Part shown: piece by piece, positions 1 through 7,446 of the stretch
How positions within the stretch are numbered: the stretch's first letter is position 1
How the letters are laid out: every line of letters begins with the position of its first letter
NCBI GenBank assembly: GCA_902778895.1
Contig: CACYZF010000001.1
Span: 228,005-292,004 of the forward strand
Length of the DNA stretch: 64,000 bases
Direction: 5' to 3'
DNA from: an uncultured bacterium
Lineage (GTDB): Bacteria; Verrucomicrobiota; Lentisphaeria; Victivallales; UBA1829
Notes under the pieces: model-generated
Seen by the model: the letters and a program-made list of their open reading frames with translations, nothing else
The model's database searches: none
Told to the model about the DNA's origin: nothing
Position numbers and translations under genes: made by a program

Positions 1-1353
1 ACGAAACCGGAACAGCAGCGGATCATCGAACGCCTGAGAAGCGGCGCGATCGACATCGTGATCGGCACGCACCGTTTGGTGCAGAACGACGTCGGGTTCA
101 GGGACCTCGGGCTCGTGATCATCGACGAGGAACAGCGGTTCGGCGTGCTGCACAAGGACCGACTGAAACGCCTCCGCGCGACCGTGGACGTGCTGACCAT
201 GACCGCCACGCCCATCCCGCGCACGCTGCATATGTCGCTCTCCGGCATCCGCGACCTCAGCACGCTCATGAACGCGCCGGTGAACCGCCTGCCGATCCGC
301 ACGGTCTTCGCGCAGTACGACCAGAACGTGGTGCGCGTGGCGATCGAACGCGAACTGAACCGCGGCGGCCAGGTATACTATCTGCACAACCGGGTGAAAT
401 CGATCGACAAGGTCGCGCTTGAGATCGGGGCGATGTTCCCGGACGTCCCGCTTGGCGTCGCGCACGGCCAGATGGACAAGAGCGAGCTGGAAGTGGTGAT
501 GTCGTCGTTCATCGAGGGGAAAACGAAAATCCTGGTCTGCACCTCGATCATCGAATCCGGCATCGACATCCCGAACGCGAACACGATCATCATCGAACGC
601 GCCGACCGGTTCGGCCTTGCCGAACTCTACCAGCTGCGCGGCCGCGTGGGACGTTGGGTGCGGCAGGCGTACGCGTACCTTTTCCTGCCGAAGGACGGCA
701 TCCTGACCGGAGACGCCCGCAAGCGCATGGCGGCGATCCGACGCTACACGCACCTCGGCGCGGGGTTCCAGCTGGCCATGAGCGACCTGGAGATACGCGG
801 CGCGGGCAACATCCTGGGCGAGGAGCAGAGCGGTCAGATCAATGCTGTCGGATTCCACCTGTACTGCGAACTCCTGCGCGACTGCGTGGCGATGTTCAAG
901 GGCGAGAAACTGCCGACCGCGCCGGATTGCGAGCTTTACCTCGATTTCCTGAGTTTCGCGGTCGAACCGCCGCCGGGTATGATCGCCGCGGGCATCCCGC
1001 CAAGCTACGTTGAGTCGCCGCGCGTGCGCCTGCACTGCTACAGACGGCTGGCGATGTTCACCTCGGAACACGACCTCGACGCGTTTGCAGACGAGCTGCG
1101 CGACCGGTTCGGGCCGATTCCGGAGGAGGTCGACCATTTCCTGATGACCTGCCGGATCCGCCTCGCCGCCGCGGACGCCGGGATCACGAACGTGACCTCC
1201 CGGGGCAATCTGGTGTATCTGGAGAAGAACAAGCGCATGCTCCGGCGCGACGGCCTGATCCCGGCGATCCTGGCCAGCGCGAAGCCCGCGCAGAAGTTGA
1301 AACTGGTCCTGCGTACCGTGCGCGAATTCATCCCGCGCGCGGAACAGGATTGA
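1..1353 (+). CDS. mfd: Transcription-repair coupling factor Mfd, C-terminal part
   Basis: Mfd is the ATP-driven translocase that removes RNA polymerase stalled at DNA lesions and recruits the UvrABC excision system. The reading frame is open from base 1, so the N-terminus lies outside the window; about 450 codons of a protein that is usually 1100-1200 residues are present. Visible superfamily 2 helicase motifs are the GTHRLVQ and DEEQRFGV (motif II) segments, TATPIPRTL (motif III), the [10 protein letters not shown] segment and the GRVGR arginine-finger motif. The following [12 protein letters not shown] segment and the last 200 residues match the Mfd-specific C-terminal region (TRCF domain). 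The stop lies 20 bases before the macrodomain gene, which probably shares its transcript. Confidence 0.95.
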   Translation, partial: TKPEQQRIIERLRSGAIDIVIGTHRLVQNDVGFRDLGLVIIDEEQRFGVLHKDRLKRLRATVDVLTMTATPIPRTLHMSLSGIRDLSTLMNAPVNRLPIRTVFAQYDQNVVRVAIERELNRGGQVYYLHNRVKSIDKVALEIGAMFPDVPLGVAHGQMDKSELEVVMSSFIEGKTKILVCTSIIESGIDIPNANTIIIERADRFGLAELYQLRGRVGRWVRQAYAYLFLPKDGILTGDARKRMAAIRRYTHLGAGFQLAMSDLEIRGAGNILGEEQSGQINAVGFHLYCELLRDCVAMFKGEKLPTAPDCELYLDFLSFAVEPPPGMIAAGIPPSYVESPRVRLHCYRRLAMFTSEHDLDAFADELRDRFGPIPEEVDHFLMTCRIRLAAADAGITNVTSRGNLVYLEKNKRMLRRDGLIPAILASAKPAQKLKLVLRTVREFIPRAEQD

Positions 1354-1373
1354 CGATTGAGGAGATACGCACC

Positions 1374-1880
1374 ATGAAAATGACCGCAGTCCTGAGCGAT
1401 ATCACGAAACTCCGCGTCGACGCGATCGTGAACGCCGCGAACTGTTCCCTGCTGGGCGGAGGCGGCGTTGACGGCGCCATTCACCACGCCGCGGGCCGCC
1501 AGCTCTACGAAGCCTGCCTCAAGTTCGGCGGCTGCAGCACAGGCGAAGCGCGCATCACGCCCGGATTTAACCTGCCGGCTCGCTACGTAATCCACACGCC
1601 CGGCCCGGTTTGGCGCGGCGGTACGCACGGCGAACCCGAACTGCTGCGTTCGTGCTACCGGAACTCGCTGACGCTGGCGGAGGAAAACGCCTGTCGCGTG
1701 GTGGCGTTTCCGGGCATCAGCATCGGCGTGTATCATTATCCGCTCGAAGCGGCGACGAAGATCGCCGTGGACGCGGTCGGCACGTGGATGGGGAAACTGC
1801 CGGAAGAGGTCGTGTTCTGCGCGTTTTCCGAAAACGTTCTTGATGCGTACCAACGCGCGCTGGACGAGTTCCAGACCTGA
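1374..1880 (+). CDS. Macrodomain protein, probable O-acetyl-ADP-ribose deacetylase (YmdB-like)
   Basis: The 168-residue product is a single macrodomain, which binds ADP-ribose and in the YmdB/MacroD class removes acetyl or ADP-ribosyl groups. The motif [20 protein letters not shown] carries the catalytic Asn-Ala-Ala-Asn and the glycine loop; [10 protein letters not shown] and [12 protein letters not shown] match later conserved strands and the phosphate-binding loop. I chose the ATG at 1374 because a GAGGAG ribosome binding site ends 9 bases before it; a TTG at 1350 overlapping the mfd stop would add eight residues without family support. The tight spacing to mfd suggests co-transcription. 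The substrate in this organism is not known. Confidence 0.88.
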   Translation: MKMTAVLSDITKLRVDAIVNAANCSLLGGGGVDGAIHHAAGRQLYEACLKFGGCSTGEARITPGFNLPARYVIHTPGPVWRGGTHGEPELLRSCYRNSLTLAEENACRVVAFPGISIGVYHYPLEAATKIAVDAVGTWMGKLPEEVVFCAFSENVLDAYQRALDEFQT

Positions 1881-1919
1881 CGATTTGAGCAGAAAAAGGG
1901 GAGTGCGAAAAGACGAACT

Positions 1920-2085
1920 GTGCGCAAGCGAAGCTGAGCGCACTACCGCAGTTGAGTCTTTGCCTCACGTGCCGTTGCGAAGCAAGGCACTTCTGCAGTG
2001 AAGGGCTTGCCCTTCGTGCGCAAACGAAGCTGAGCGCACTGCTTCAGTGGAGGACTTGTCCTCCTCAGTAGAGAGCTTGCCCTCC
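1920..2085 (-). repeat. Tandem double-hairpin repeat, three units plus a partial unit
   Basis: Three head-to-tail units of 47-49 bases (1920-1967, 1969-2015, 2016-2064) and a partial unit (2065-2085). On the plus strand each unit is a first hairpin of the form GTGCSS...SSGCAC, a spacer close to TnCnGCAGT, and a second hairpin such as GGAGGACTTGTCCTCC. The same unit occurs at 3870-3916 and 32036-32125. The partial unit supplies the stop codon and the last six codons of the minus-strand methyltransferase gene, so in that mRNA the array forms the 3' end. Function is unknown; see findings. Confidence 0.85.
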
Positions 2086-2841
2086 GCGGCGGACGTACTC
2101 GAAGAGGATGACCGTGGCGGCTTGCGCCACGTTCAGGGATTCGGCGTCGCCGGGCATCGGGATGTTCAGTCCGCGCGAGTTCTCGAGTTCCGCCACGCCG
2201 GTGGCCTCGCAGCCGAGGATGATCGCGCTGCGATCGAAGAGGTCCGGCTCCAGAAAGACGTTGCCGCCGCTCGCCGGAAGCGTCCGGTAGCAGGTCTTCA
2301 CGCCGAGTTTGCGCAGGTCCGCGGCGAGTTCAGTCAGGTCGCCGCCATAACGGATCTTGAGGAAGAACTGCGCGCCGGACGCGGACCGGACGACTTTGTC
2401 CGAGAACGGGTCGGCTGTGCCACGGGTGAGCCAGACTTCATGCAGCCCGACGGCGCGCGCCGTGCGCAGGATGGTGCCGAAATTGCCTGGGTCGCCGACG
2501 CGGTCGAGCACGAGCGCGAAGGGGTCGGCCATGGGCTGGTCGAGCGGGACGGGTTCCGGGCGGCGCGACAGCACGAGGATGCCCTGCGAATGCACCGTGG
2601 GCGCGATGCGGTCGAATTCGGACTGAGGGAGAATGACCGGTTCGACGGGCGAGGGGAAGGGCAGAGCGGTGCCTTCGCGGAGGATGACGAGTTCAACGAG
2701 GCCCGGCGCGAGCGTGACGACTTCACGGGAGGCGCGGAGCCCGTCGCAGAAACAGTATTCGGAATCGCGGCGGCCGTGGCGCGTGCGGAGCGCGCGGAGC
2801 AGCGATTCGGTGCGTCTGGTGAGGCCGCCGGATTCGGACAT
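2065..2841 (-). CDS. SpoU/TrmH-family RNA 2'-O-methyltransferase
   Basis: A SPOUT-class enzyme that transfers a methyl group from S-adenosylmethionine to a ribose 2'-hydroxyl in tRNA or rRNA. The 258-residue length is normal for the family. All three signature motifs are present: motif 1 DRVGDPGNFGTILRTA near residue 112, motif 2 at GCEATGV near residue 210 (GNExxG is more usual), and motif 3 IPMPGDAESLNVAQAA, which forms the trefoil knot that binds the cofactor. The N-terminal part is an L30e-like RNA-binding region. The gene starts 18 bases after the stop of the TPR protein and is probably in its operon. Its last residues (GGQALY) are encoded by the partial repeat unit at 2065-2085. The exact RNA target cannot be told from sequence. 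Confidence 0.88.
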   Translation of the reverse strand: MSESGGLTRRTESLLRALRTRHGRRDSEYCFCDGLRASREVVTLAPGLVELVILREGTALPFPSPVEPVILPQSEFDRIAPTVHSQGILVLSRRPEPVPLDQPMADPFALVLDRVGDPGNFGTILRTARAVGLHEVWLTRGTADPFSDKVVRSASGAQFFLKIRYGGDLTELAADLRKLGVKTCYRTLPASGGNVFLEPDLFDRSAIILGCEATGVAELENSRGLNIPMPGDAESLNVAQAATVILFEYVRRGGQALY

Positions 2842-2859
2842 CCGAAGGAGCCCCGTTAC

Positions 2860-3675
2860 TTATGCGGCGGGCGTTTCAGCCGCGGCTGCCGGAGCGTCGG
2901 CGGGCTTGGCTTCGGCGGGCTTTTCGGCCGGAGCGGAGACGGATGCCGCGGCCTGCGGATGGATTTTCTCGTCGAGCTGCTTGGCGAGGGAGGCCCAGTA
3001 GCCATAGACGGCAGAGGCATCGGCGGCTGCTGCCGTGAAGTTGATCTTCTTCAGCGCGGCGTCGGCCTTCATCATCTGGTCGAGGCCGGAGAAGATGCGC
3101 GCGGCGGAATAGGCCGCTTCCACGCCGAGGTCGCGGGGAGTCTGGGAGAGACCGGCGATGCGCTCGAATTCGGTCGCGGCGTCCTCTTTCTTGCCGAGCT
3201 GTTCGAGGAGGTAGGCGGCGTCGAGCGCGGACCGCATCTTGATGAACGTTTCGGACTTGGAGGAGGAGGCGACGGCGAGGAGCTGTTCGCGGGCCTTTTC
3301 CATGTCGCCGGGTTGATTCGCGGTGATGAGTTCGCCGGCGAGGCGGAGACGCGCGAAATCCGCGGCCTTGTTGCCCGGATGCTTCGCGATGGCGGCTTCG
3401 AGTTCGGCGATGCTGCCCGCGTTGGCGAGTTCGCGGCGGGCTTCGAGTTCGGCACGCTGGATCGCGCCCTGGATGATGATGATGACGGAGACAAGCACGG
3501 CGAACGCGCAGACGCCGATGATGGCCTTCTTCCAGTTCACAGCCATCCACATTTCGAATTCGTCCAGCATCGTGGAAATGGCGGGTTCCTCCTGCGGAGC
3601 GGCGGGACGCTTGTGCTGCTGGGCGGCGGCGAGCTGTTCGAAGGACTCGATTTTTTTCTTATTTTTGTTGGCCAT
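2860..3675 (-). CDS. Single-pass membrane protein with TPR-like periplasmic domain
   Basis: This 271-residue protein has a charged cytoplasmic N-terminus, one transmembrane helix at about residues 49-68 (IIGVCAFAVLVSVIIIIQGA) and a long helical region rich in Ala, Leu and Glu that resembles the TPR-like fold of YfgM-type proteins. It ends in an Ala/Pro/Lys-rich, probably disordered tail of about 40 residues. YfgM proteins take part in periplasmic chaperone traffic, but similarity here is architectural and I do not assign that role. The start ATG follows a good sigma70 promoter, and the SpoU methyltransferase follows 18 bases after the stop. Confidence 0.75.
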   Translation of the reverse strand: MANKNKKKIESFEQLAAAQQHKRPAAPQEEPAISTMLDEFEMWMAVNWKKAIIGVCAFAVLVSVIIIIQGAIQRAELEARRELANAGSIAELEAAIAKHPGNKAADFARLRLAGELITANQPGDMEKAREQLLAVASSSKSETFIKMRSALDAAYLLEQLGKKEDAATEFERIAGLSQTPRDLGVEAAYSAARIFSGLDQMMKADAALKKINFTAAAADASAVYGYWASLAKQLDEKIHPQAAASVSAPAEKPAEAKPADAPAAAAETPAA

Positions 3676-3723
3676 GGTTCAATATGTCCTGAAAAAGAGT
3701 TGACGTTACAAAATGATTCTTAT

Positions 3724-3752
3724 AATATAGCGCATCCCGCGCGCAAAATCAA
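3724..3752 (-). promoter_or_regulatory. Sigma70-type promoter for the TPR protein/SpoU operon
   Basis: Read on the minus strand, TTGATT (3752-3747) and TATATT (3729-3724) are separated by 17 bases. The -10 box lies about 50 bases before the ATG at 3675. Confidence 0.7.
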
Positions 3753-3805
3753 CTCGAAAACCCCCGAAGGGGAACGTTTTTTCGCGATTTGACTTTGTTT
3801 TGACA

Positions 3806-3841
3806 GAAAAAGTGCCCGTACCGGAACTGATTGCAGTACGG
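3806..3841 (-). terminator. Probable intrinsic terminator downstream of guaA
   Basis: On the minus strand CCGTAC and GTACGG form a 6-bp stem with a 14-base loop, followed after GCAC by TTTTTC. It lies about 75 bases beyond the guaA stop, after the repeat element at 3870-3916. The stem is short, so strength is uncertain. Confidence 0.45.
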
Positions 3842-3869
3842 ACGTATGATTTGCGGAAACATTCTTTTC

Positions 3870-3916
3870 GTGCCCGAGCGGAGCCGGGCACTACTGCCGT
3901 TAAGGCGATAGCCTTA
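3870..3916 (-). repeat. Double-hairpin repeat unit at the guaA stop codon
   Basis: One 47-base unit with the same layout as the array at 1920-2085. The first hairpin is GTGCCCG...CGGGCAC (22 bases), the spacer is TACTGCCGT, and the second hairpin is TAAGGCGATAGCCTTA. The terminal TTA of the second hairpin is the TAA stop codon of guaA on the minus strand. Sequence differs from the other copies but base pairing is kept, which points to selection on structure. Confidence 0.75.
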
Positions 3917-5473
3917 CTCCCATTCGATGGTTCCCGGGGGCTTGGACGTGATGTCGTAGACCACGCGGTTCACGCCGTTGACCTCGTTGATGATACGGTT
4001 GGAGATGCGCGCGAGGAGGGGGTAGGGGAGGCGGACCCAGTCGGCGGTCATGCCGTCGCGGCTTTCGACCGCGCGGATGGCGATGGCATCCTCGTAGGTG
4101 CGTTCGTCGCCCATGACGCCGACGGAGCGCACGGGGAGGAAGACGGCGAAAGTCTGCCAGATCTTGTAGTAGAGGTTGGCCTTCTTCATCTCGTCGACGA
4201 TGATCTTGTCGGCGCCGCGCAGGACGGCGAGCTTGCCTGGGGTGACTTCGCCGACGCAGCGGACGGCGAGTCCGGGGCCGGGGAAGGGCTGGCGCATGAC
4301 CATTTCCTCAGGGAGGCCGAGCTGACGGCCCACTTCGCGCACCTCGTCCTTGAAGAGGCGGCTGAGGGGTTCGAGCAGCTTGAATTTCATGTGGTCCGGG
4401 AGGCCGCCGACGTTATGGTGGCTCTTGATGACGGCGCTCGGGTTGCCGTCGATGGAGATGCTTTCGATGACATCCGGGTAGGTGGTGCCCTGCGCGAGGA
4501 AGGTCACGTCGGGGATGTTCGCGCAGGCGTCGCTGAAGACCTGGATGAACTCGCCGCCGATGATCTTGCGCTTGCGTTCGGGCTCGTTGACGCCGGCGAG
4601 CTTCGAGAGGAAACGGTCGGTCGCGTCGACGTACACGAGCGACATCTTGAACGTGCCGCCGAAGAGCTCGCGGACGCGTTCCGGCTCGTCCTTGCGGAGC
4701 AGGCCGTTGTTCACGAAGACGCAGGTGAGCTGGTCGCCGATCGCCTTGTGGATGAGTGCGGCGGCCACGGAGGAATCGACGCCGCCGGAGAGGCCGAGGA
4801 TCACGTTCGCGGAGCCGACGATCTCGCGGATCTCCGCCACGGAGCGTTCGATGAAGTCGGACATGGTCCAGTTCGCGGAGCAGCCGCAGATGCCGAGGCA
4901 GAAATTCTCGATGACGAGCGGGCCCATCGGAGAGTGGACGACCTCGGGGTGGAACTGGATGCCGAAGAGGCGGCGGTCCAGGTCCTGCACGGCCGCGAAC
5001 TCGGTGTTGTCGGTCTTCGCGCAGGTCTTGAAGCCTTCGGGCAGGCGCGTGACCTTGTCGCCGTGGGACATCCACATCTGGGTCTCGGCGGGGACGTCCT
5101 CGAAGAGCGGGGACGCGGCGGTCGTGGAGACGATCGCCTTGCCGTATTCGCGGGCGTCGCCGTGCGCCACCTCGCCGCCGAGTGTTTCGACCATGAGCTG
5201 AAGGCCGTAGCAGATGCCCAGCACCGGGATGCCGAGTTCGAAGATGGCCGGGTCGCATTTCGGGGCGTTGGCCTGGTATACGCTCGCGGGGCCGCCGCTC
5301 AGGATGATGCCCGCGGGCGCGGCGGCGCGGATCTCCTCCGCCGGGGTCTTCCAGGAGACGATCCGGCTGTAGACGTGGAGCTCGCGGACGCGGCGTGCGA
5401 TGAGCTGGCTGTACTGGGATCCGAAATCCAGCACGAGAATGGTTTCAGGATGATTCATAACATTGTTTCTCAT
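3914..5473 (-). CDS. guaA: GMP synthase (glutamine-hydrolysing)
   Basis: GuaA converts XMP to GMP with ATP and glutamine, the last step of guanine nucleotide synthesis. The 519-residue protein has the usual order: a class I glutamine amidotransferase domain with nucleophile Cys88 in GICYGLQ and His175/Glu177 in FHPEV; an ATP-pyrophosphatase domain with the LSGGVDSS loop at 228-235; and the C-terminal dimerisation domain ending in the family-typical TIEWE. The start at 5473 adds five residues to an alternative ATG at 5458; neither has a clear ribosome binding site. A perfect 21-base inverted repeat lies 17 bases before the start and may be an operator. The stop codon lies inside a double-hairpin repeat. 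Confidence 0.97.
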   Translation of the reverse strand: MRNNVMNHPETILVLDFGSQYSQLIARRVRELHVYSRIVSWKTPAEEIRAAAPAGIILSGGPASVYQANAPKCDPAIFELGIPVLGICYGLQLMVETLGGEVAHGDAREYGKAIVSTTAASPLFEDVPAETQMWMSHGDKVTRLPEGFKTCAKTDNTEFAAVQDLDRRLFGIQFHPEVVHSPMGPLVIENFCLGICGCSANWTMSDFIERSVAEIREIVGSANVILGLSGGVDSSVAAALIHKAIGDQLTCVFVNNGLLRKDEPERVRELFGGTFKMSLVYVDATDRFLSKLAGVNEPERKRKIIGGEFIQVFSDACANIPDVTFLAQGTTYPDVIESISIDGNPSAVIKSHHNVGGLPDHMKFKLLEPLSRLFKDEVREVGRQLGLPEEMVMRQPFPGPGLAVRCVGEVTPGKLAVLRGADKIIVDEMKKANLYYKIWQTFAVFLPVRSVGVMGDERTYEDAIAIRAVESRDGMTADWVRLPYPLLARISNRIINEVNGVNRVVYDITSKPPGTIEWE

Positions 5474-5490
5474 GGGGGTCAGAAAAGAAG

Positions 5491-5511
5491 AGTATCATAT
5501 AATATGATACT
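5491..5511. promoter_or_regulatory. Perfect 21-base palindrome before guaA, candidate operator
   Basis: AGTATCATAT, one central A, then ATATGATACT: ten perfectly complementary bases per arm. The centre reads TATAAT on the plus strand and TATTAT on the minus strand, so it could overlap a -10 box of the guaA promoter. It ends 18 bases before the guaA start. Binding protein unknown; a role in guaA control is inferred. Confidence 0.55.
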
Positions 5512-5671
5512 GAAACGATAAAAAATCCAGTCCAAAACGGTAGATTTTATCAAAAAAGTCCGCCGCCGCGGCGGTTCCGCGGTTTCGGAAAAACATGCCG
5601 TAGTCGAGGTACGCCTGGCGTATGAACCTGTATGGAAACTACAGAAAACTGTATTTTTCATACAGATACTC

Positions 5672-5699
5672 TTGACTTTCGGCGGGCGCAAACTATAGT
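5672..5699 (+). promoter_or_regulatory. Sigma70-type promoter for the membrane protein at 5729
   Basis: TTGACT (5672-5677) and TATAGT (5694-5699) with 16-base spacing, ending 29 bases before the ATG. Confidence 0.75.
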
Positions 5700-5728
5700 A
5701 TCTTGTAACCGAAAAACGAGGATTTGAG

Positions 5729-6472
5729 ATGTTTCTTCCCCTTCTTTACCTTCCGGCGCTGCTGTTTTTCACCTGGCTGTTCCGGCGGGAACCATGCGAC
5801 TATCCGTGGTCTCGGATACGGAAAGTCCTGTTCGCCTGCCTGCTGCTCCTCACGCAGGTGTCGCTGGTCGCGGGATTCATGGGACTTGCGTCGTTCGAGG
5901 TGAACATGAAAGCGCGCGGGACTGCGCAGGGATATGTCCGCGACGTTCAGGCTGCGCTCGGCGAGGGGAAGCTTTCCACACGGGAAATCGCCGTCGGGAT
6001 CGGGGAAAAACACTTTCCGGCGTGGGACCAGGCGGAATGGAGCGCGATCAAAAGAACGCTGGTTGTCCGCTTTGTCCTCGTGCTCATCGGGTGGTTTCTG
6101 ATGCTCGGCGTCCTGGCCGCGGATGTCCGGTTCAAGTTCAAAACGCTCCCGTTCCTGCTGCTGTTCTACGGCTGCGCGGCGTGCAACTGCGTCGCGGACT
6201 TCTATCTCGGGAAAAGCGACTCGGATTTGGGGTGGCGGCAGTTCAAATGCGGGACGTTCCGGGAATTCCACAACGCCGTGTGCGAGCGGATCATTCCGAG
6301 CAACGACCGCCTCGCGCTGCGGCTTGCGTTCGAAGACGTTTACGATGCCCATGTCTGGCGCGGAATGGAAACGGACGATCCCGATGCCTGCGACAGGATG
6401 TGCGACAAACTCCTGACCGTGCTGGACGAATCCCTGAAGAAGCACGAACAAAAGCCGACGTCTTCCCCCTGA
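5729..6472 (+). CDS. Integral membrane protein of unknown function
   Basis: I do not recognise this 247-residue protein. It has hydrophobic segments at about residues 1-15, 31-52 and 111-131, and a fourth near 139-155 that ends in a cluster of cysteines (CAACNC). The remainder is soluble, with a C-terminal region rich in Asp, Cys and Arg. A good promoter precedes it and a GAGGA ribosome binding site lies just before the ATG. It converges with the next gene with only nine bases between the stops, and no terminator is visible there. Confidence 0.6.
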   Translation: MFLPLLYLPALLFFTWLFRREPCDYPWSRIRKVLFACLLLLTQVSLVAGFMGLASFEVNMKARGTAQGYVRDVQAALGEGKLSTREIAVGIGEKHFPAWDQAEWSAIKRTLVVRFVLVLIGWFLMLGVLAADVRFKFKTLPFLLLFYGCAACNCVADFYLGKSDSDLGWRQFKCGTFREFHNAVCERIIPSNDRLALRLAFEDVYDAHVWRGMETDDPDACDRMCDKLLTVLDESLKKHEQKPTSSP

Positions 6473-6481
6473 ATTTGGGCG

Positions 6482-7423
6482 TCAGAACCCGGTTTTCGAT
6501 TCCCGGTCGCGTTCGAACGCGACCTTTTTGACGCTGTAGTTGAAGAACGGGAAGACCGGGAGGAATCCGTTCGGGTTGATGTTCAGCAGACCGATCTGGA
6601 ACGGGCTGCCGTCGAAGGTGGTGTTGAAGAGCCCGATCTGAACCGGATTCCCGTCCGCGGTGTTATTGATCACGCCGACCTGAAATCCCTCCGTCAAATC
6701 GAGGTTCATAACGCCCAAATTCAGGCATTTCCCGAGCGAATCCCCGCGGTCATGCCCCGGATATACCCCCGGATTGTATGTGATCGCCCCGATCTGCGCG
6801 CCGCGAACACCCGAACGCAGGAGCCCCCCGATCTGGCACCCGACTATTCTGCTCTCGTTGTTCGTGGAACAATCCAGTCCGATCACCTGCAGCCCGATTC
6901 CTCTTGTCCCGTAAAGATTGAAAAGGCAAACGTCAATTCCGTTGAAGTCCTTGCTCAGCGTAGAGGCTTCGACGGAAAGCCCGTTCGTTTTGCTTCCGGT
7001 TTCAAACGGAAAAACGGAAATGCCGTTCTGAGTCCCGGAACCCGGGCCGTATCCTATAAAATCCTTATAATACAGAAGCCCAGTTGAAATCCCGTTGAAG
7101 CTTGACTCCCGGCCATTTATTCCAAATGCAAGGCCGGCTGATATTCCATAGTTTGTTCCGGCAAACCCCGATCCCAAGACCGAGGCAAAGATCCCGCGTG
7201 AGTCCGTGTCCATTGTCGCCAATCCCGTGGAAAGGCCGTAGGTGGTGACATTTTCCTCCCCGAAGGGAATCAGCAGCGGACCGATCTGGAGCGGCGTGAT
7301 CACCGCGCTGACCGTTTCGCCGTCGGCATCGAGCACATCATGCCTGCATCCCGCGCCGAGGAACACAAGAAGGGCGGCGGCGACGGCGGCAAACAATCTG
7401 TAAATCAAGCGTGCGGATGACAT
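6482..7423 (-). CDS. Lipoprotein with QIG-x-x-N repeats (LA_2272-like surface repeat protein)
   Basis: A 313-residue lipoprotein. The signal peptide ends in a lipobox (FLGAGC), and the mature part is a run of short beta-type repeats of the form (F/V)Q(I/V)G(L/V)xN, clearest near the C-terminus (FQVGVINN, VQIGLFN, FQIGLLN). This pattern matches the leptospiral LA_2272-like surface repeat family, whose function is unknown. I start it at the ATG at 7423, which has GGAAAGG nine bases upstream and gives a normal signal peptide; an ATG at 7450 overlaps the previous gene. It follows the 1284-residue lipoprotein by 23 bases and is probably co-transcribed. A second member of the family is encoded at 12750-13532. 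Confidence 0.72.
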   Translation of the reverse strand: MSSARLIYRLFAAVAAALLVFLGAGCRHDVLDADGETVSAVITPLQIGPLLIPFGEENVTTYGLSTGLATMDTDSRGIFASVLGSGFAGTNYGISAGLAFGINGRESSFNGISTGLLYYKDFIGYGPGSGTQNGISVFPFETGSKTNGLSVEASTLSKDFNGIDVCLFNLYGTRGIGLQVIGLDCSTNNESRIVGCQIGGLLRSGVRGAQIGAITYNPGVYPGHDRGDSLGKCLNLGVMNLDLTEGFQVGVINNTADGNPVQIGLFNTTFDGSPFQIGLLNINPNGFLPVFPFFNYSVKKVAFERDRESKTGF

Positions 7424-7446
7424 GGGGCAAGACCTTTCCAGTCTGT

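Noticed and set aside
2047..3792. Antisense open frame of 581 codons opposite the SpoU and TPR genes
   Set aside because: Gly/Arg/Glu-rich shadow product that spans two real genes and their promoter; no family similarity.
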